In this document: positions 10,135 through 20,729 of the stretch, one piece after another
Position numbering within the stretch: the stretch's first letter is position 1
How the letters are laid out: every line of letters starts with the position of its first letter
DNA from: Vibrio inusitatus
GTDB lineage: Bacteria > Pseudomonadota > Gammaproteobacteria > Enterobacterales > Vibrionaceae
DNA length: 64,000 nucleotides
Reading direction: 5' to 3'
Assembly: GCA_024346935.1 (NCBI GenBank)
Contig: AP024878.1
Location: 310,001 to 374,000, forward strand
Program-made: the position numbers and the translations under genes
Notes under the pieces: generated by a model
The model's database searches: none
What the model saw: the letters and a program-made list of their open reading frames with translations, nothing else
Told to the model about the DNA's origin: nothing

Positions 10135-13100
10135 TTGGCGTCATTCGCAGTTCGACTAGAGCGACTAGTTTTATCGTTGCTGGTCTTTATCTTTGTTTCG
10201 TTAGCGGTGCTAGTCACCGCTTTACGTGTTACTTTGCCTCGCTTAGATCACTACCAAGATGATATTCAAACTTGGTTCAATCAAGTCTCTGGATTAAATT
10301 TCACCATTGGTGAGGTTCATGGGTACTGGAAAAATACCCACCCATCACTTTCACTTTCTGGCTTAGAAGCCGACATACCTCAGGGTGTTAAAGCCTTTTC
10401 GGTTGGTGAGGTTCGCGCAGAATTTGACCTAATCGATTCACTGCTAAGCCTTCAACCTAAGGTAAGTGAGTTGACCGTTGATGGTTTGCATATTGATATC
10501 AGCGATATCGATCTATTCAAAACAAATCCCCAGTCATCCGATTCCTCTGAAAAGGGTGAGCAGCAATTACTCACCAGTCTAGAAAATCTGTTGCTACGCC
10601 AGTTAAGTGAGTTTTCACTGACTAACTCGAGCGTGATTTTTACAGATATTTCTGGTGATGTGCGTGAGATAGATATAGAAAAGTTGGCTTGGCTCAATAA
10701 CGATAACCGACACCGCGCTGATGGTGTAGTGAGCGTTAAAGATGTGCAGCTTAACAGCATTAGTGTTACTGCCGATTTTTATGACCACAATGGCCTATCC
10801 GATATCAGTGGCGACTTTTATCTGCAAGGTAATAACTTCGATATCACCCCTTGGGTATCTCCGTATCTTGCCGATGGTGTGATTATTGATAAGGGTAGAG
10901 TTAGCCTCAATACATGGATTTCTCTACAGCATAATCAGCCGGTTGACGCCTACCTTGATATATCTCCATCTAAATTAGAGTGGCGCGATAAAGATGATAT
11001 CTCCAACGCGATCTCTATTAAAGGGGGAGTGGCCAAACTCGATCCAACAGAGAATGGTTGGCAGTTAAATGCGCAAGACCTTGCGTTCAGCTCAAATGGT
11101 ACCTCTTGGCCAGACTTGAATGTGGCATTCGAGTGGTCTCCAGAGACGTGGCGATTGAATGCTAACCAAATAAAGTTAGAAAGCATTACCCCGATCCTTG
11201 ATCTACTGCCTGATATGGAAAAGAGTGAAGAGTGGGTGGATACCGTTCGTCTTGGAGGCACAATCCAAGACATTCGTGTATCAATGGGGAAAGGCATAGA
11301 GACACTTCGGTATTCGGCTAAGGTAAAAGCCGGTCGTATGAATTACTGGGAACTGATCCCAGGGTTTCATACCTTAGAGGCGAGAATATTTGGTCGCTCA
11401 GATCTCGCGAAAGCAACGGTCACTATGCTTGATGACACGCTCCCTTATGGGGAAGTATTTCAGGCTCCTCTTAAGATACGCCAAGCAGAGGTTGATATAG
11501 TTTGGCAATCAGATGATAACGGCTGGAGTTTATGGTCAGATAAAGTCACAGCCGCTACTCCAGATTTACAAGTCCTGGGAGCCTTCAAACTAGACTTTCC
11601 AAAAGATGCCCCTGCATTTTTATCTTTCTATGCAGAAGCTGACTTGCTGAATGCGGGACAAACTTGGCGTTACTTACCGACTCTTGCTCTAGGGCGAGGT
11701 CTTACCGATTACCTGTCTGCTGGTATTCAAGGTGGTCGAGTAAAAACAGCAAAACTGTTGTGGTATGGAGAGTTGTCTAGTTTCCCATACAACGATAACA
11801 GCGGTATTTTTCAAGCGTGGGTACCGCTACGCAAAACCAAATTTAGCTTTAGTACCGAATGGCCACCATTGACCGACATGCAACTGGACCTTCTATTCCA
11901 GAACGAGACTATGTTCCTCGACTCGAAAGATGCCAAGCTCCTTAATATTCAGGCTGACCGTATCTCAGGGCAAATTCCTCGTATGTATGGGAATGGGCAT
12001 ATAGAAATTTTTGCAGCTGCTAAGGCGGAAGGAAAGGACGTTCGGGATTATATGAGCGCCTCTCCATTAGTGGGGTCTGTAGGGGCGGTGCTTACGACCG
12101 TCGATATCAAGGGTAAGGTTGAATCACAGTTCCAGCTTAAGATTCCTTTCAATGAAGAGCAGGAACCTAGAGCGTGGGGTTATGCAGATCTTAGTGAAAA
12201 TGATATCAATATTACAGCACCACCAATGCTATTGAAAAAAGCATCGGGTCGAATTGAGTTTGATAATGATGTTGTTCGCTCATCAGGAATTAGTGCTAAC
12301 TTGCTGGAGCAACCTATTACCTTCGACTTTGTTGGGCAAAATGCAGAGTCGAGTTACGACACCAGAATGGACCTTATAGGTGATTGGCGCGCTGAACCGC
12401 TGATTCCTTATTTGGGTAAGACTTGGCTCGAGCCTATATCGGGACATGCGCCATGGAATATGGGGATCGATTTACAAATTAATGATGTTGGTTTTACTTA
12501 TCAGATAGATGCTAAAGCCAATTTAACTTCTCTTGCGAGTACCTATCCTGCGCCAATGAACAAAAAGGTAGGGGATAACTGGCAGGCTCGAATGCAAGCA
12601 TCTGGTAATCAAGAGTCGATTTCAGCTAGGCTACAGTTTCCTACCGCTAAATTTCAGACCGAAATTGATATTACTCAGGGAAGACCGGTTCTTGAAGCAA
12701 CCAATACTGTGATTGGCTCGGGTAGTTTCAGAGTAAGCCCTATCGTGGGTCACCATGCTTCATTACGCTTGCCTGAATTTAATCTTGATGAATGGATGGA
12801 TGCATTGGAGCGACCTAGTGTTGGACCTAAGCCTATCCTTAGTGAGCTTAATGCTCCCGAGTTCCCTGTTCCACAACGTATTCAAGTACAATCTAATAGT
12901 ATTAAAGTAGGTGGTTTGGATTGGAATGAAGTGGACTTTATTGCCAGGAAGAGAGCAGAGAAATGGCTATTTAATGTAGATAGTTCGCAGATAAAAGGTA
13001 AGGCTGAATATGATGGGTCCAATCTTGGGGTTAACCTGTCGCTACTGCAACTTTATCTTTCTGAGCCAAAGAGTTTAATTGAAGAGTCCGTCGCTAAAGG

Positions 13101-14022
13101 CGAAGTGAAAGATAAGAATGGTGACATCAAACCACTGATTACAGATTTTGATCGACAGTTTTTTGAGAAAATGCCTAACCTTGATTTTAAGGTCGATGAT
13201 TTTTGGATGCAGGGTTACAAGGTCGGCAAAGTTGATGTGGTGATGAATCATCAAGGCCAACGTATTGTTTGGGATAAAGCTAACTTTACTAGTGGTACAT
13301 CAAGTGTCTTAGCTAGTGGTTGGTGGGAATTAAGCGATGATGACAGTACAACGCATCTTGATTTAAATATGAAGGGTGAAGATAACTCTGAAATCATGGC
13401 ACGCTTTGGTATTGATTCTGGCATACAGAAAGCCTCTTTTGATCTGAATTCATCATTAGAATGGCAAGGGTCTCCATGGAATATGCACGTTGACACGATT
13501 AACGGTACGCTCAAAGCAGAGCTCGGTCGTGGTGTTATCTCAGATGTTGGAGGTGCAGCAAAGCTTTTGGGTATGTTTAGCCTCGACTCTATTATTCGAC
13601 GTATGCAACTCGATTTCAGCGATGTATTTGATGATGGTTTAGCATTCGACTCTATCAAGGGTACCGGTAAGGTAGAAGAGGGCATTTTTGTTACCAATGA
13701 CTTAAAGATGGACTCTATCTCCGGAGACATGACCATCCGTGGTTTAGCCAACTTGAATACTCAGACAGTCGATGCGGAAGTCACGTTTAAACCGGATGTT
13801 ACGTCTGGTATACCTATGTTGACCGCTTTTGCTGTGGCACCGCAGACGGCTCTTTATGTATTGGCAATAAGTACAGTAGTTGCACCGGTTGTAGAGATTA
13901 TTACTCAAGTTACCTATGAGGTAAAAGGCCCAATGAATGCGCCTAAAGTTAAAGAGAAGTCTCGACGTAAGGCGGATTACGAGGTTCCAAAACAGCTTCG
14001 CTCAGAATCACAGGGAAAATAA
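10135..14022 (+). CDS. yhdP: YhdP, AsmA-like intermembrane phospholipid transport protein
   Basis: Very large envelope protein of 1295 aa. A single N-terminal transmembrane helix (about residues 12-30) is followed by a long periplasmic beta-rich region with DUF3971/AsmA-like domains and a hydrophobic C-terminal segment near 1240-1265. YhdP, TamB and YdbH are known to form hydrophobic grooves carrying phospholipid from inner to outer membrane. The start is TTG at 10135 with AGGA 10 nt upstream. A closer ATG at 10127 is out of frame and opens only a 10-codon frame. Position behind rng is conserved. Confidence 0.93.
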   Translation: MASFAVRLERLVLSLLVFIFVSLAVLVTALRVTLPRLDHYQDDIQTWFNQVSGLNFTIGEVHGYWKNTHPSLSLSGLEADIPQGVKAFSVGEVRAEFDLIDSLLSLQPKVSELTVDGLHIDISDIDLFKTNPQSSDSSEKGEQQLLTSLENLLLRQLSEFSLTNSSVIFTDISGDVREIDIEKLAWLNNDNRHRADGVVSVKDVQLNSISVTADFYDHNGLSDISGDFYLQGNNFDITPWVSPYLADGVIIDKGRVSLNTWISLQHNQPVDAYLDISPSKLEWRDKDDISNAISIKGGVAKLDPTENGWQLNAQDLAFSSNGTSWPDLNVAFEWSPETWRLNANQIKLESITPILDLLPDMEKSEEWVDTVRLGGTIQDIRVSMGKGIETLRYSAKVKAGRMNYWELIPGFHTLEARIFGRSDLAKATVTMLDDTLPYGEVFQAPLKIRQAEVDIVWQSDDNGWSLWSDKVTAATPDLQVLGAFKLDFPKDAPAFLSFYAEADLLNAGQTWRYLPTLALGRGLTDYLSAGIQGGRVKTAKLLWYGELSSFPYNDNSGIFQAWVPLRKTKFSFSTEWPPLTDMQLDLLFQNETMFLDSKDAKLLNIQADRISGQIPRMYGNGHIEIFAAAKAEGKDVRDYMSASPLVGSVGAVLTTVDIKGKVESQFQLKIPFNEEQEPRAWGYADLSENDINITAPPMLLKKASGRIEFDNDVVRSSGISANLLEQPITFDFVGQNAESSYDTRMDLIGDWRAEPLIPYLGKTWLEPISGHAPWNMGIDLQINDVGFTYQIDAKANLTSLASTYPAPMNKKVGDNWQARMQASGNQESISARLQFPTAKFQTEIDITQGRPVLEATNTVIGSGSFRVSPIVGHHASLRLPEFNLDEWMDALERPSVGPKPILSELNAPEFPVPQRIQVQSNSIKVGGLDWNEVDFIARKRAEKWLFNVDSSQIKGKAEYDGSNLGVNLSLLQLYLSEPKSLIEESVAKGEVKDKNGDIKPLITDFDRQFFEKMPNLDFKVDDFWMQGYKVGKVDVVMNHQGQRIVWDKANFTSGTSSVLASGWWELSDDDSTTHLDLNMKGEDNSEIMARFGIDSGIQKASFDLNSSLEWQGSPWNMHVDTINGTLKAELGRGVISDVGGAAKLLGMFSLDSIIRRMQLDFSDVFDDGLAFDSIKGTGKVEEGIFVTNDLKMDSISGDMTIRGLANLNTQTVDAEVTFKPDVTSGIPMLTAFAVAPQTALYVLAISTVVAPVVEIITQVTYEVKGPMNAPKVKEKSRRKADYEVPKQLRSESQGK

Positions 14023-14025
14023 TTC

Positions 14026-14868
14026 ATGGCGGATAAACCAAGGATAGGGTTGATTCAGATGACATCAGGCAATGATGTTTCTGTGAATTTGCAGTTCATT
14101 GAGCAACAGTTGCGAGTGTTGGTCAAGCAAGGTTGTCAGTTGATTGTGACCCCAGAAAATAGCTTGCTGTTTGATAATGCATTGGCGTATCAAGAAATCG
14201 CGGAAGAGTTAAACTCTGGTCCAATTCAATCCAAATTGGCGCAATTGGCAAAAGAGCTGCAAACTTGGATCGTGATTGGCTCTTTTCCTATACGTTATGA
14301 TGCGACACATCTTTATTCTTCGTGCTTAGTTTTTGACAATAACGGAGAGTTAGTCGCACATTATAACAAGATGCACTTGTTTGATGTTGAGGTTGAGGAT
14401 GAACATGGTAGCTATAAAGAATCTGATTGCTTTGCTCATGGTATTCAAACTCAAGTAACAGACACGCCTATAGGAAGGTTAGGGCTTTCGATTTGTTATG
14501 ACCTAAGATTCCCACACCTGTATAACCTTCTGCGAGAGCAGGGGGCAGATATTATTCTAGTGCCTGCTGCTTTTACGGCGGTCACAGGAGAAGCGCATTG
14601 GGAAGTATTACTTCGTGCTAGAGCTATTGAAAACCAAGCTTGGGTAATTGGCGTAGGACAGTGTGGCTACCACTCTGCCAACAGACAAACTTGGGGGCAC
14701 TCTATGGTTATTGACCCATGGGGAAAAATCATCACACAAGGGGCTATGACTCCGTGCAACTTAGTAGCTGACATTGAATTACATCAAGTGGAGAAGGTTC
14801 GCAAGGCAATGCCTGTCGCTTCACATCAGAAAATTTCTAACCTCATCAATAATGAGGATAAAGAGTAG
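14026..14868 (+). CDS. Carbon-nitrogen hydrolase (nitrilase superfamily), likely deaminated-glutathione amidase type
   Basis: Protein of 280 aa with the full Glu-Lys-Cys triad of the nitrilase superfamily: E44 in TPEN, K115 in YNKMHLFD and C157 in SICYDLRFP. The motif set is closest to the Nit1/NitB branch, which hydrolyses deaminated glutathione as metabolite repair; this substrate is inferred. It starts 3 nt after yhdP and ends 3 nt before tldD, so it is co-transcribed with them. That context says nothing direct about substrate. Confidence 0.85.
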   Translation: MADKPRIGLIQMTSGNDVSVNLQFIEQQLRVLVKQGCQLIVTPENSLLFDNALAYQEIAEELNSGPIQSKLAQLAKELQTWIVIGSFPIRYDATHLYSSCLVFDNNGELVAHYNKMHLFDVEVEDEHGSYKESDCFAHGIQTQVTDTPIGRLGLSICYDLRFPHLYNLLREQGADIILVPAAFTAVTGEAHWEVLLRARAIENQAWVIGVGQCGYHSANRQTWGHSMVIDPWGKIITQGAMTPCNLVADIELHQVEKVRKAMPVASHQKISNLINNEDKE

Positions 14869-14871
14869 ATT

Positions 14872-16317
14872 ATGACTATTGAACAAGTAGAACAAGAACT
14901 GCTGGCCCCTACAGGCCTTACTGAGCAGGATGTCAACAATACACTTTCTATGATCGCTACTCGAGATATCGACTATGCAGATGTTTATTTCCAGTCAAGC
15001 TGGCATGAAACGCTTGTCCTAGAAGACAGCATCATCAAAGACGGCTCATTTAATATCGATAGAGGCGTAGGCGTTAGAGCAGTAAGCGGTGAGAAAACGG
15101 GTTTTGCTTATTCTGACCAAATTCAGGCTGATAGCTTAAAACAAAGTGCAATTGCAGCGCGTGGTATTGCTAAGCAAGGGCAAACGGCTCAAGTGCAGGC
15201 ATTTTCTCGACATCATTCTCATCAGCACTATTCAAGTGTGAATCCTTTACAAAGCCTCGAAAAGCAGCAAAAGATCGATCTTTTAAAAGAGCTAGATGTC
15301 TACATTCGCACTAAGGAGCCTTTGGTTTCTGAGGTCAATATCAGTATCAGTGGTGTTTACGAACAGGTACTGGTTGCCGCAACAGATGGCACTTATGCAA
15401 CAGATATTCGTCCTTTAGTACGCCTTTCTATTAGTGTATTAGCTCAGCGTGGAGAGCGTCGAGAGCGTGGTTCATCTGGTGGTGGTGGTCGTTATGATTA
15501 TCAACGATTCCTAGAAATGGATGGTGCTAAAACTGTCGCTACACACATGGCTGATGAGGCAATCCGCCTTGCTCTTGTTAACCTTGAATCAGGTGCTGCA
15601 CCTGCAGGCGCTATGCCTGTTGTTCTTGGAGCCGGTTGGCCGGGAGTACTGCTACACGAAGCGGTTGGGCATGGTCTGGAAGGTGATTTTAACCGTAAGC
15701 AGTCATCCGTATTCTCTGGAAAAGTGGGAGAGAAGGTGACTTCGGATCTTTGTACTATCGTTGATGATGGCACTATGTTAGATCGTCGTGGCTCATTGAA
15801 TATAGATGATGAAGGTGTCGAAGGGCAATACAATACTTTGATTGAGAACGGTGTTCTAAAAGGCTACATGCAAGATAAGCTTAATGCTCGTTTAATGGGC
15901 GTTGCTCCAACGGGCAATGGTCGTCGTGAATCATTTGCGCACCTTCCTATGCCACGTATGACGAACACTTACATGCTACCGGGTCAACACACCCCAGAAG
16001 AGATAATTTCTACGGTGAAGAAGGGTATTTATGCCCCAAGCTTTGCTGGTGGTCAGGTGGATATTACGTCTGGCAAATTTGTGTTCTCAACTTCAGAAGC
16101 TTATTTAATTGAAGACGGCAAGATCACTCGCCCAGTGAAAGGTGCAACTTTGGTCGGTTCAGGTATAGAAGCAATGCAGCAGGTATCTATGGTGGGTAAT
16201 GACCTACAGATAGATAAAGGTGTTGGTGTGTGTGGCAAAGCAGGACAAAGCGTTCCTGTGGGTGTTGGCCAGCCTACATTGAAGCTAGACAGTATTACTG
16301 TTGGTGGTACTGATTAG
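14872..16317 (+). CDS. tldD: Metalloprotease subunit TldD
   Basis: Protein of 481 aa. TldD pairs with PmbA/TldE in a heterodimeric metalloprotease that degrades unfolded peptides, helps CcdA turnover and matures some RiPPs such as microcin B17. The zinc site HEAVGH is at H262-H267 (HExxxH). The second conserved G-rich C-terminal block is also present. It is the last gene of the mre-to-tldD run; its partner pmbA lies about 0.8 kb downstream, separated by yjgA on the other strand. Confidence 0.96.
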   Translation: MTIEQVEQELLAPTGLTEQDVNNTLSMIATRDIDYADVYFQSSWHETLVLEDSIIKDGSFNIDRGVGVRAVSGEKTGFAYSDQIQADSLKQSAIAARGIAKQGQTAQVQAFSRHHSHQHYSSVNPLQSLEKQQKIDLLKELDVYIRTKEPLVSEVNISISGVYEQVLVAATDGTYATDIRPLVRLSISVLAQRGERRERGSSGGGGRYDYQRFLEMDGAKTVATHMADEAIRLALVNLESGAAPAGAMPVVLGAGWPGVLLHEAVGHGLEGDFNRKQSSVFSGKVGEKVTSDLCTIVDDGTMLDRRGSLNIDDEGVEGQYNTLIENGVLKGYMQDKLNARLMGVAPTGNGRRESFAHLPMPRMTNTYMLPGQHTPEEIISTVKKGIYAPSFAGGQVDITSGKFVFSTSEAYLIEDGKITRPVKGATLVGSGIEAMQQVSMVGNDLQIDKGVGVCGKAGQSVPVGVGQPTLKLDSITVGGTD

Positions 16318-16347
16318 TTCGAGTGATCTAAATATTAATGCAATCCC

Positions 16348-16455
16348 CGTCATCCTGGAAGCCGCCCTGCGGCTATCCAGGACCTTAGAAAGTACAGATC
16401 TATAAAGTACACACTAGAGCTGTATCTAAGGTCCTGAATCAAGTTCAGGATGACG
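16348..16455. repeat. REP-like intergenic repeat, copy 1
   Basis: Between tldD and yjgA. The outer arms CGTCATCCTG and CAGGATGACG are inverted, and CAGGACCTTAGA is matched by TCTAAGGTCCTG. Each half folds into its own hairpin (left loop around GCCGCCCTGCGGC, right TCCTGAATCAAGTTCAGGA). The shared CGTCAT and CTTAG ends recur at 39487-39593. It may also end transcription from both sides. Confidence 0.65.
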
Positions 16456-16464
16456 ATGCGTGTA

Positions 16465-16989
16465 TTAAACTTCTTCGTTCAATTCTTTCAACACTTGAAA
16501 GATCTCACGATAAGCCTTAGGCGGCTTACTTGCTTTCTTCTCTTTGTTAGCTTGACGAGCTAATTGGCGCAAACGCTGTCTATCTGCTGATGGAAACTGA
16601 GTCAGCACTTCTTCAATTGCAGCGTCACCATTTTCAACAACGCGGTCACGCAATGCTTCTAGCTTGTGTAGCTCTGATGATGCTTGCGAGTGTTTATTGT
16701 GGTGCTTATCGAGCGCGGCTTGAATTGGCTCAATTTCAATTTGTCTCATTAGCTTGCCAATGAACTGCAATTGGCGACGTTTTGCTTCTTTATTAAAACG
16801 CTGCGCATCTTTAATTGCTTCAGCTAGGCTTTCAGGCAATGGAAACTTCTCTAGCACTGAAGGTTTTAAGCTTACAAGCTCTTCACCTAGTTTTTGCAGG
16901 GCTTCCATGTCCTCTTTCATTTCGGTTTTGCTTACCCAAATGATTTCTTCTTCTTCTTCCCAAGGGGCTTTCTGATTTTTTCTGGCCAT
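16465..16989 (-). CDS. darP: Ribosome-associated protein DarP (YjgA)
   Basis: Protein of 174 aa, highly charged and mostly helical (UPF0307/DUF615). YjgA/DarP binds late 50S precursors and helps large-subunit assembly. The acidic stretch near residues 10-16 and the basic helical C-terminal half are as in E. coli YjgA. It is transcribed away from pmbA, and its neighbours tldD/pmbA match the arrangement in other Vibrio. Confidence 0.9.
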   Translation of the reverse strand: MARKNQKAPWEEEEEIIWVSKTEMKEDMEALQKLGEELVSLKPSVLEKFPLPESLAEAIKDAQRFNKEAKRRQLQFIGKLMRQIEIEPIQAALDKHHNKHSQASSELHKLEALRDRVVENGDAAIEEVLTQFPSADRQRLRQLARQANKEKKASKPPKAYREIFQVLKELNEEV

Positions 16990-17119
16990 AATCTGCTCTT
17001 AGTTACTCAATTCTTAATGCGTATTTTGCTTAATGTCGTTTATTTTACCAAACAAAGTGGGGAGAATGCGAAAAGCTTGTTATTCTAACCTTTATTGCCT
17101 GCAAATATTTGATTTAACT

Positions 17120-18463
17120 ATGGACGCTAGACAACAAATTGCCCAACAAAAAGTAGAATTAGAAGAAGCTGTCTCAAAAGCATTGAGTTTAGCCTCTGCC
17201 GAGGCCGATGGTGCTGAGGTTGCGATCAACAAATCTACCGGTCTCAGTGTATCCACTCGTATGTGTGAAGTGGAGAACGTCGAGTTTAATAGCGACGGTG
17301 CTCTGGGTATCACAGTTTATCGAGGTCAAAAGAAGGGAAGTGCCTCTACCTCTGATTTGAGCGAGAAAGCTATCGCACAAACCGTGGCTGCAGCCCTAGA
17401 TATTGCCAAATACACATCTGAAGACCCATGTGCAGGTCCTGCTCCAGCAGATCTTATGGTCAAAGAGATAAAAGACCTAGATCTTTTCCATCCTTACGAG
17501 CCAGATCCTGACCAAATTGCACAAATTACCATTGAAGCTGAAGAAGCGGCTCTTAGTTACAGCGATAAGATCAAACAGAGTGACGGTGCAAGCTACGATA
17601 CACACTATGGTATTCGAGTGTACGGTAACTCTCACGGAGTACTCGCGAGCTATCCATCTAGTCGTCATAGTGTAAGCTGTTGTGTGATTGGTGCAGGTGC
17701 TACGGGCGATATGGAGCGTGACTATAGCTATAGCGTAGCTCGTCGAACGGAAGATCTTTGGTCAGCGAAAGAGGTTGGCTTAAAAGCGGCTCAAAGAACC
17801 GTCGATCGTCTTGATGCTCGTCAGATTGAAACCGGTGAATACCCTATTATGTTTGCTGCAGAAGTAGCAACAGGTTTGATGGGGCACTTGGTTACTGCGA
17901 TCAGTGGTGGTAGCTTGTATCGCAAATCGTCTTTCTTGCTCGATCACCTAGGCAAGACAATATTGCCAGAGTGGTTTAACGTCAATGAGAAGCCACATCT
18001 ATTACGTGGTCTAGCATCAACACCATTTGATAGTGAAGGTGTGCAGACCAAAGATTACGACATCATCACAGATGGCAAGCTTGCGACCTACCTATTAACG
18101 AGCTATTCCGCTCGGAAGCTAGGTATGACGACAACAGGACATGCTGGTGGTATCCACAACTGGTTTGTTCAATCTACAGGTCAAGATTATCAAGCAATGC
18201 TCAAGGAACTAGGTACAGGTTTCTTAGTCACTGAATTGATGGGGCAGGGTGTTAACGGCGTAACCGGTGATTACTCTCGTGGTGCGGCTGGCTTTTGGGT
18301 TGAAAATGGCGTGATTCAGTACCCTGTATCAGAGGTTACTATTGCTGGTAACCTCAAAGATATGTTCCAGAAAATTGTTGCTGTAGGTAATGATGTGGAG
18401 ACTCGCTCTCAGATCCAAACTGGCTCGATGCTCATTGAATCGATGAAGGTTGCAGGTGCTTAA
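17120..18463 (+). CDS. pmbA: Metalloprotease regulator subunit PmbA (TldE)
   Basis: Protein of 447 aa, partner of TldD. It has the TldD/E fold, with [18 protein letters not shown] near the N-terminus and [10 protein letters not shown] and [11 protein letters not shown] near the C-terminus, but lacks HExxxH, as expected for the non-catalytic half. The frame extends upstream to 17033, but homologues start near the ATG at 17120, which gives the usual length. No good Shine-Dalgarno precedes it, so the start is moderately sure. Confidence 0.93.
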   Translation: MDARQQIAQQKVELEEAVSKALSLASAEADGAEVAINKSTGLSVSTRMCEVENVEFNSDGALGITVYRGQKKGSASTSDLSEKAIAQTVAAALDIAKYTSEDPCAGPAPADLMVKEIKDLDLFHPYEPDPDQIAQITIEAEEAALSYSDKIKQSDGASYDTHYGIRVYGNSHGVLASYPSSRHSVSCCVIGAGATGDMERDYSYSVARRTEDLWSAKEVGLKAAQRTVDRLDARQIETGEYPIMFAAEVATGLMGHLVTAISGGSLYRKSSFLLDHLGKTILPEWFNVNEKPHLLRGLASTPFDSEGVQTKDYDIITDGKLATYLLTSYSARKLGMTTTGHAGGIHNWFVQSTGQDYQAMLKELGTGFLVTELMGQGVNGVTGDYSRGAAGFWVENGVIQYPVSEVTIAGNLKDMFQKIVAVGNDVETRSQIQTGSMLIESMKVAGA

Positions 18464-18480
18464 GCTTAGCAATCAGTGAC

Positions 18481-18508
18481 AAAAAACGAGCCGTTTGGCT
18501 CGTTTTTT
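18481..18508 (+). terminator. Intrinsic terminator after pmbA
   Basis: A-run, stem ACGAGCC/GGCTCGT with a small TTT-type loop, then TTTTTTAT. It lies 17 nt after the pmbA stop. Confidence 0.9.
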
Positions 18509-18542
18509 ATTGGATTAAATTTGATGTTTTGAACGTGAAATT

Positions 18543-18696
18543 GTCATCTCCGAGCGCTTCTATCGGAGATCTAGTGACTGTGTTATTAGTTGGTATATGT
18601 AAGAAGCAGATGCCCGATAAAATACTTCGGGCATGACAGACTTAAGACACATCACCCCGAACGCTTTTCTGGGCATGCATCTCGGTCGGGGGATCT
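18543..18696. repeat. REP-like intergenic repeat, copy 2 (three hairpins)
   Basis: Between pmbA and mgtE. Three successive hairpins are visible: ATCTCCGA..TCGGAGAT (18546-18570), ATGCCCGA..TCGGGCAT (18610-18634) and ATCACCCCGA..TCGGGGGAT (18651-18694). The first and third carry the GTCATC/CATC and GATCTA ends and resemble each other. Related in style to the elements at 16348 and 39487, but more diverged. Confidence 0.55.
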
Positions 18697-18710
18697 ATTT
18701 AACCAATGCT

Positions 18711-20069
18711 CTAAAGCAAAAATACCGTTGCTAAACCAAGGAATACCGACAAGCCAATAACATCCGTAATGGTCGTTAAGGCCATACCGCCTGCAAGAGC
18801 TGGGTCAATGTTCATCTTTTTCAGCACAATAGGTACGGTTACACCAGCGACGCCAGCTATAAATAGGTTGGTTAGCATAGCTGCAGAAATAATCAGACCT
18901 AACATCCAATCACTCTTCCAGAACACTACAATCGCACCAATAATCAGCGCCCATAGGATGCCGTTTAAGAAGCCTATTGCCGCCTCTTTCATTAAGAGTT
19001 CTTTGCGGTTACTGTCACCGATATGTCCAAGTGCTAAACCACGAATAACCAGTGCTACGGTTTGGTTACCCGCAACACCGCCCATTGATGGCACTATAGT
19101 CATTAGGATAGCAATCGCAGCCATTTGTTCGAGGGTTGCCTCAAACATGTTTGAAACAGAAGCGGCAGCCAATGCGGCTAGAACATTGGCTCCGAGCCAT
19201 ACACTTCGACGGCGCGCTGATTTCACTACAGGAGCAAAGGTATCTTCATCATCATCGAGACCAGCCATACTCATCATTGAATGTTCGGCATCTTCACGAA
19301 TGATATCAACCACATCATCGATAGTGATTCGACCGACTAGGTGTTGATTCTCATCCACAACAGGAGCTGATACCCAGTTTCGACGTTCAAATAGGCTAGC
19401 AACATCAGTATCACTGAGGTCAACAGAGATCGCCTCATCGGCATCTTCCATTACATCAATGACAGGAATGTCGGGTTGAGTAGTCAGTAATGTTGTTAGT
19501 GATAAGTTACCGATAAGTCGGTCATCACTATCAATAACATATAAGGTATCGGTTGCCTCAGGCAATTCGCCTTTCATTCTCATGTAGCGAAGAACTACGT
19601 CAATATCGACATCGTCACGAATCGTGGTTACGTCGGTATTCATTATCCCGCCAGCGGTATCTTCTGGATAGGAAAGGGCTTTCTCGACGCGAAGTCGATC
19701 TGCCGCATCCATTTGGCCTAGAACTTGCTGTGAGACATCATCAGGCAGACTTCGAAGTACGTAGGCTACATCATCGGTATCCATGCCCTCTGTTGCTTCT
19801 GCAAGCTTGCCAGGAGCCATTTTGGAGACGAGGTTATCTTTAACGTCTTCGCTTAATTCATCAAGGATCTCACCGTAATCTTCGGGATCGGTGAGTTGCC
19901 ACAATACTTCACGGCTTTTTCTTGGGGAGGCTTCGAGGAGGTGGGCAATATCCTCTGGCTCCATACTTTGCAGTTGGCGTCGTACGAAGACAAAGCGACC
20001 GTTATCCAATGCATCACTAACTTCTTGGAGCGTTTGGTGGGCTTGATCAAACTCGATCTGTTCCGCCAT
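18711..20069 (-). CDS. mgtE: Magnesium transporter MgtE
   Basis: Mg2+ channel/transporter of 452 aa. It shows the MgtE layout: an N-terminal superhelical domain (about 1-125), two CBS domains (about 130-255) that sense cytosolic Mg, and a C-terminal membrane domain of five helices (about 285-450) with the conserved GGVAGNQT segment. Monocistronic by spacing. No Mg riboswitch is evident in the short upstream stretch before the MITE-like element. Confidence 0.94.
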   Translation of the reverse strand: MAEQIEFDQAHQTLQEVSDALDNGRFVFVRRQLQSMEPEDIAHLLEASPRKSREVLWQLTDPEDYGEILDELSEDVKDNLVSKMAPGKLAEATEGMDTDDVAYVLRSLPDDVSQQVLGQMDAADRLRVEKALSYPEDTAGGIMNTDVTTIRDDVDIDVVLRYMRMKGELPEATDTLYVIDSDDRLIGNLSLTTLLTTQPDIPVIDVMEDADEAISVDLSDTDVASLFERRNWVSAPVVDENQHLVGRITIDDVVDIIREDAEHSMMSMAGLDDDEDTFAPVVKSARRRSVWLGANVLAALAAASVSNMFEATLEQMAAIAILMTIVPSMGGVAGNQTVALVIRGLALGHIGDSNRKELLMKEAAIGFLNGILWALIIGAIVVFWKSDWMLGLIISAAMLTNLFIAGVAGVTVPIVLKKMNIDPALAGGMALTTITDVIGLSVFLGLATVFLL

Positions 20070-20152
20070 TATTTGCCTCCGTTAGATTTGTGAACACTGA
20101 ATAGTTTAATAGAAGGATATTAGCTTATTTTATTCAAGGGGTTAATAAGTTA

Positions 20153-20421
20153 TTAGGGCCTGTTGACCTTTTGAGTTGATTTTTGTAGCGATTTGTTGAG
20201 TATTTATACAAGGCAGTCACTTTTAGGTGTGGTGCTTCCACATGAAAAGGGGCTAACGCCGTAGAAATGCCCAACAAACCGCTACCCGAAGGGCTCGGCC
20301 AGAAACCATTTACTCGTCGTTGAGCGTCTTTTGCTTAGATGACTAGGCGGCAATACGCTCGCCTTGATTAAATGGCTTCTGGTCGAGCAAAATTTAATCG
20401 CAAAAGGTCAGCAGGCCCTAA
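20153..20421. mobile_element. MITE-like palindromic element, 269 bp, non-coding
   Basis: Ends are 20-bp terminal inverted repeats with one mismatch (20153-20172 and 20402-20421, core AGGGCCTGYTGACCTTTT). Inside is a second inverted pair, 17 of 19 bp matched (20294-20312 and 20369-20387, CCAGAARCCATTTA), enclosing a further GAGCGT/ACGCTC stem. No ORF of use. This is the structure of a non-autonomous transposable element or mobile structured repeat. It fills most of the 387-bp gap between mgtE and npr; no clear target duplication was seen. Confidence 0.7.
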
Positions 20422-20456
20422 GACTAAAAGAGAAAATTAATTTGAGTGGACGAAAA

Positions 20457-20729
20457 CTATTCATCTTCCTCAAACTTGCCTTCGATAAGTGAGCAAATAG
20501 CGTTGAGAGCTTGTGGTGCCTCAGTACCATCTGCGGTGACAGTCACGTATTCACCTTGAGCAGACTCTAGCATTAGCAAAGCCATTACACTGTCTGCTTC
20601 GGCGCTATTCTCTTCGTTGTGAACGCTGACTTTAGCATCGAAGCTTTGTGCTAGCTCTACCAATTTAACGGCTGCGCGAGCATGTAAGCCTAGCTTATTG
20701 ACGATAAGTAAGGTGCGAGACTCTAGCAT
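20457..20729 (-). CDS. npr: Phosphocarrier protein NPr (nitrogen PTS HPr)
   Basis: HPr-family protein of 90 aa (PtsO/NPr). The phosphorylated histidine is H16 in LGLHARA. Residues near 46-50 (ADSVMALL) replace the Ser46 region of sugar HPr. It passes phosphate from EI-Ntr (PtsP) to PtsN. Its start overlaps rapZ by 7 bp, and it is the last gene of the rpoN-hpf-ptsN-rapZ-npr run. Confidence 0.95.
   Translation of the reverse strand: MLESRTLLIVNKLGLHARAAVKLVELAQSFDAKVSVHNEENSAEADSVMALLMLESAQGEYVTVTADGTEAPQALNAICSLIEGKFEEDE

Noticed and set aside
18769..19347. 192-codon plus-strand frame antisense to mgtE
   Set aside because: MgtE on the other strand has full domain structure; the antisense frame has no motif and typical shadow composition.
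20070..20152. Mg2+ riboswitch before mgtE
   Set aside because: Only a short AT-rich stretch lies upstream before the MITE-like element, with no M-box-like fold recognisable.
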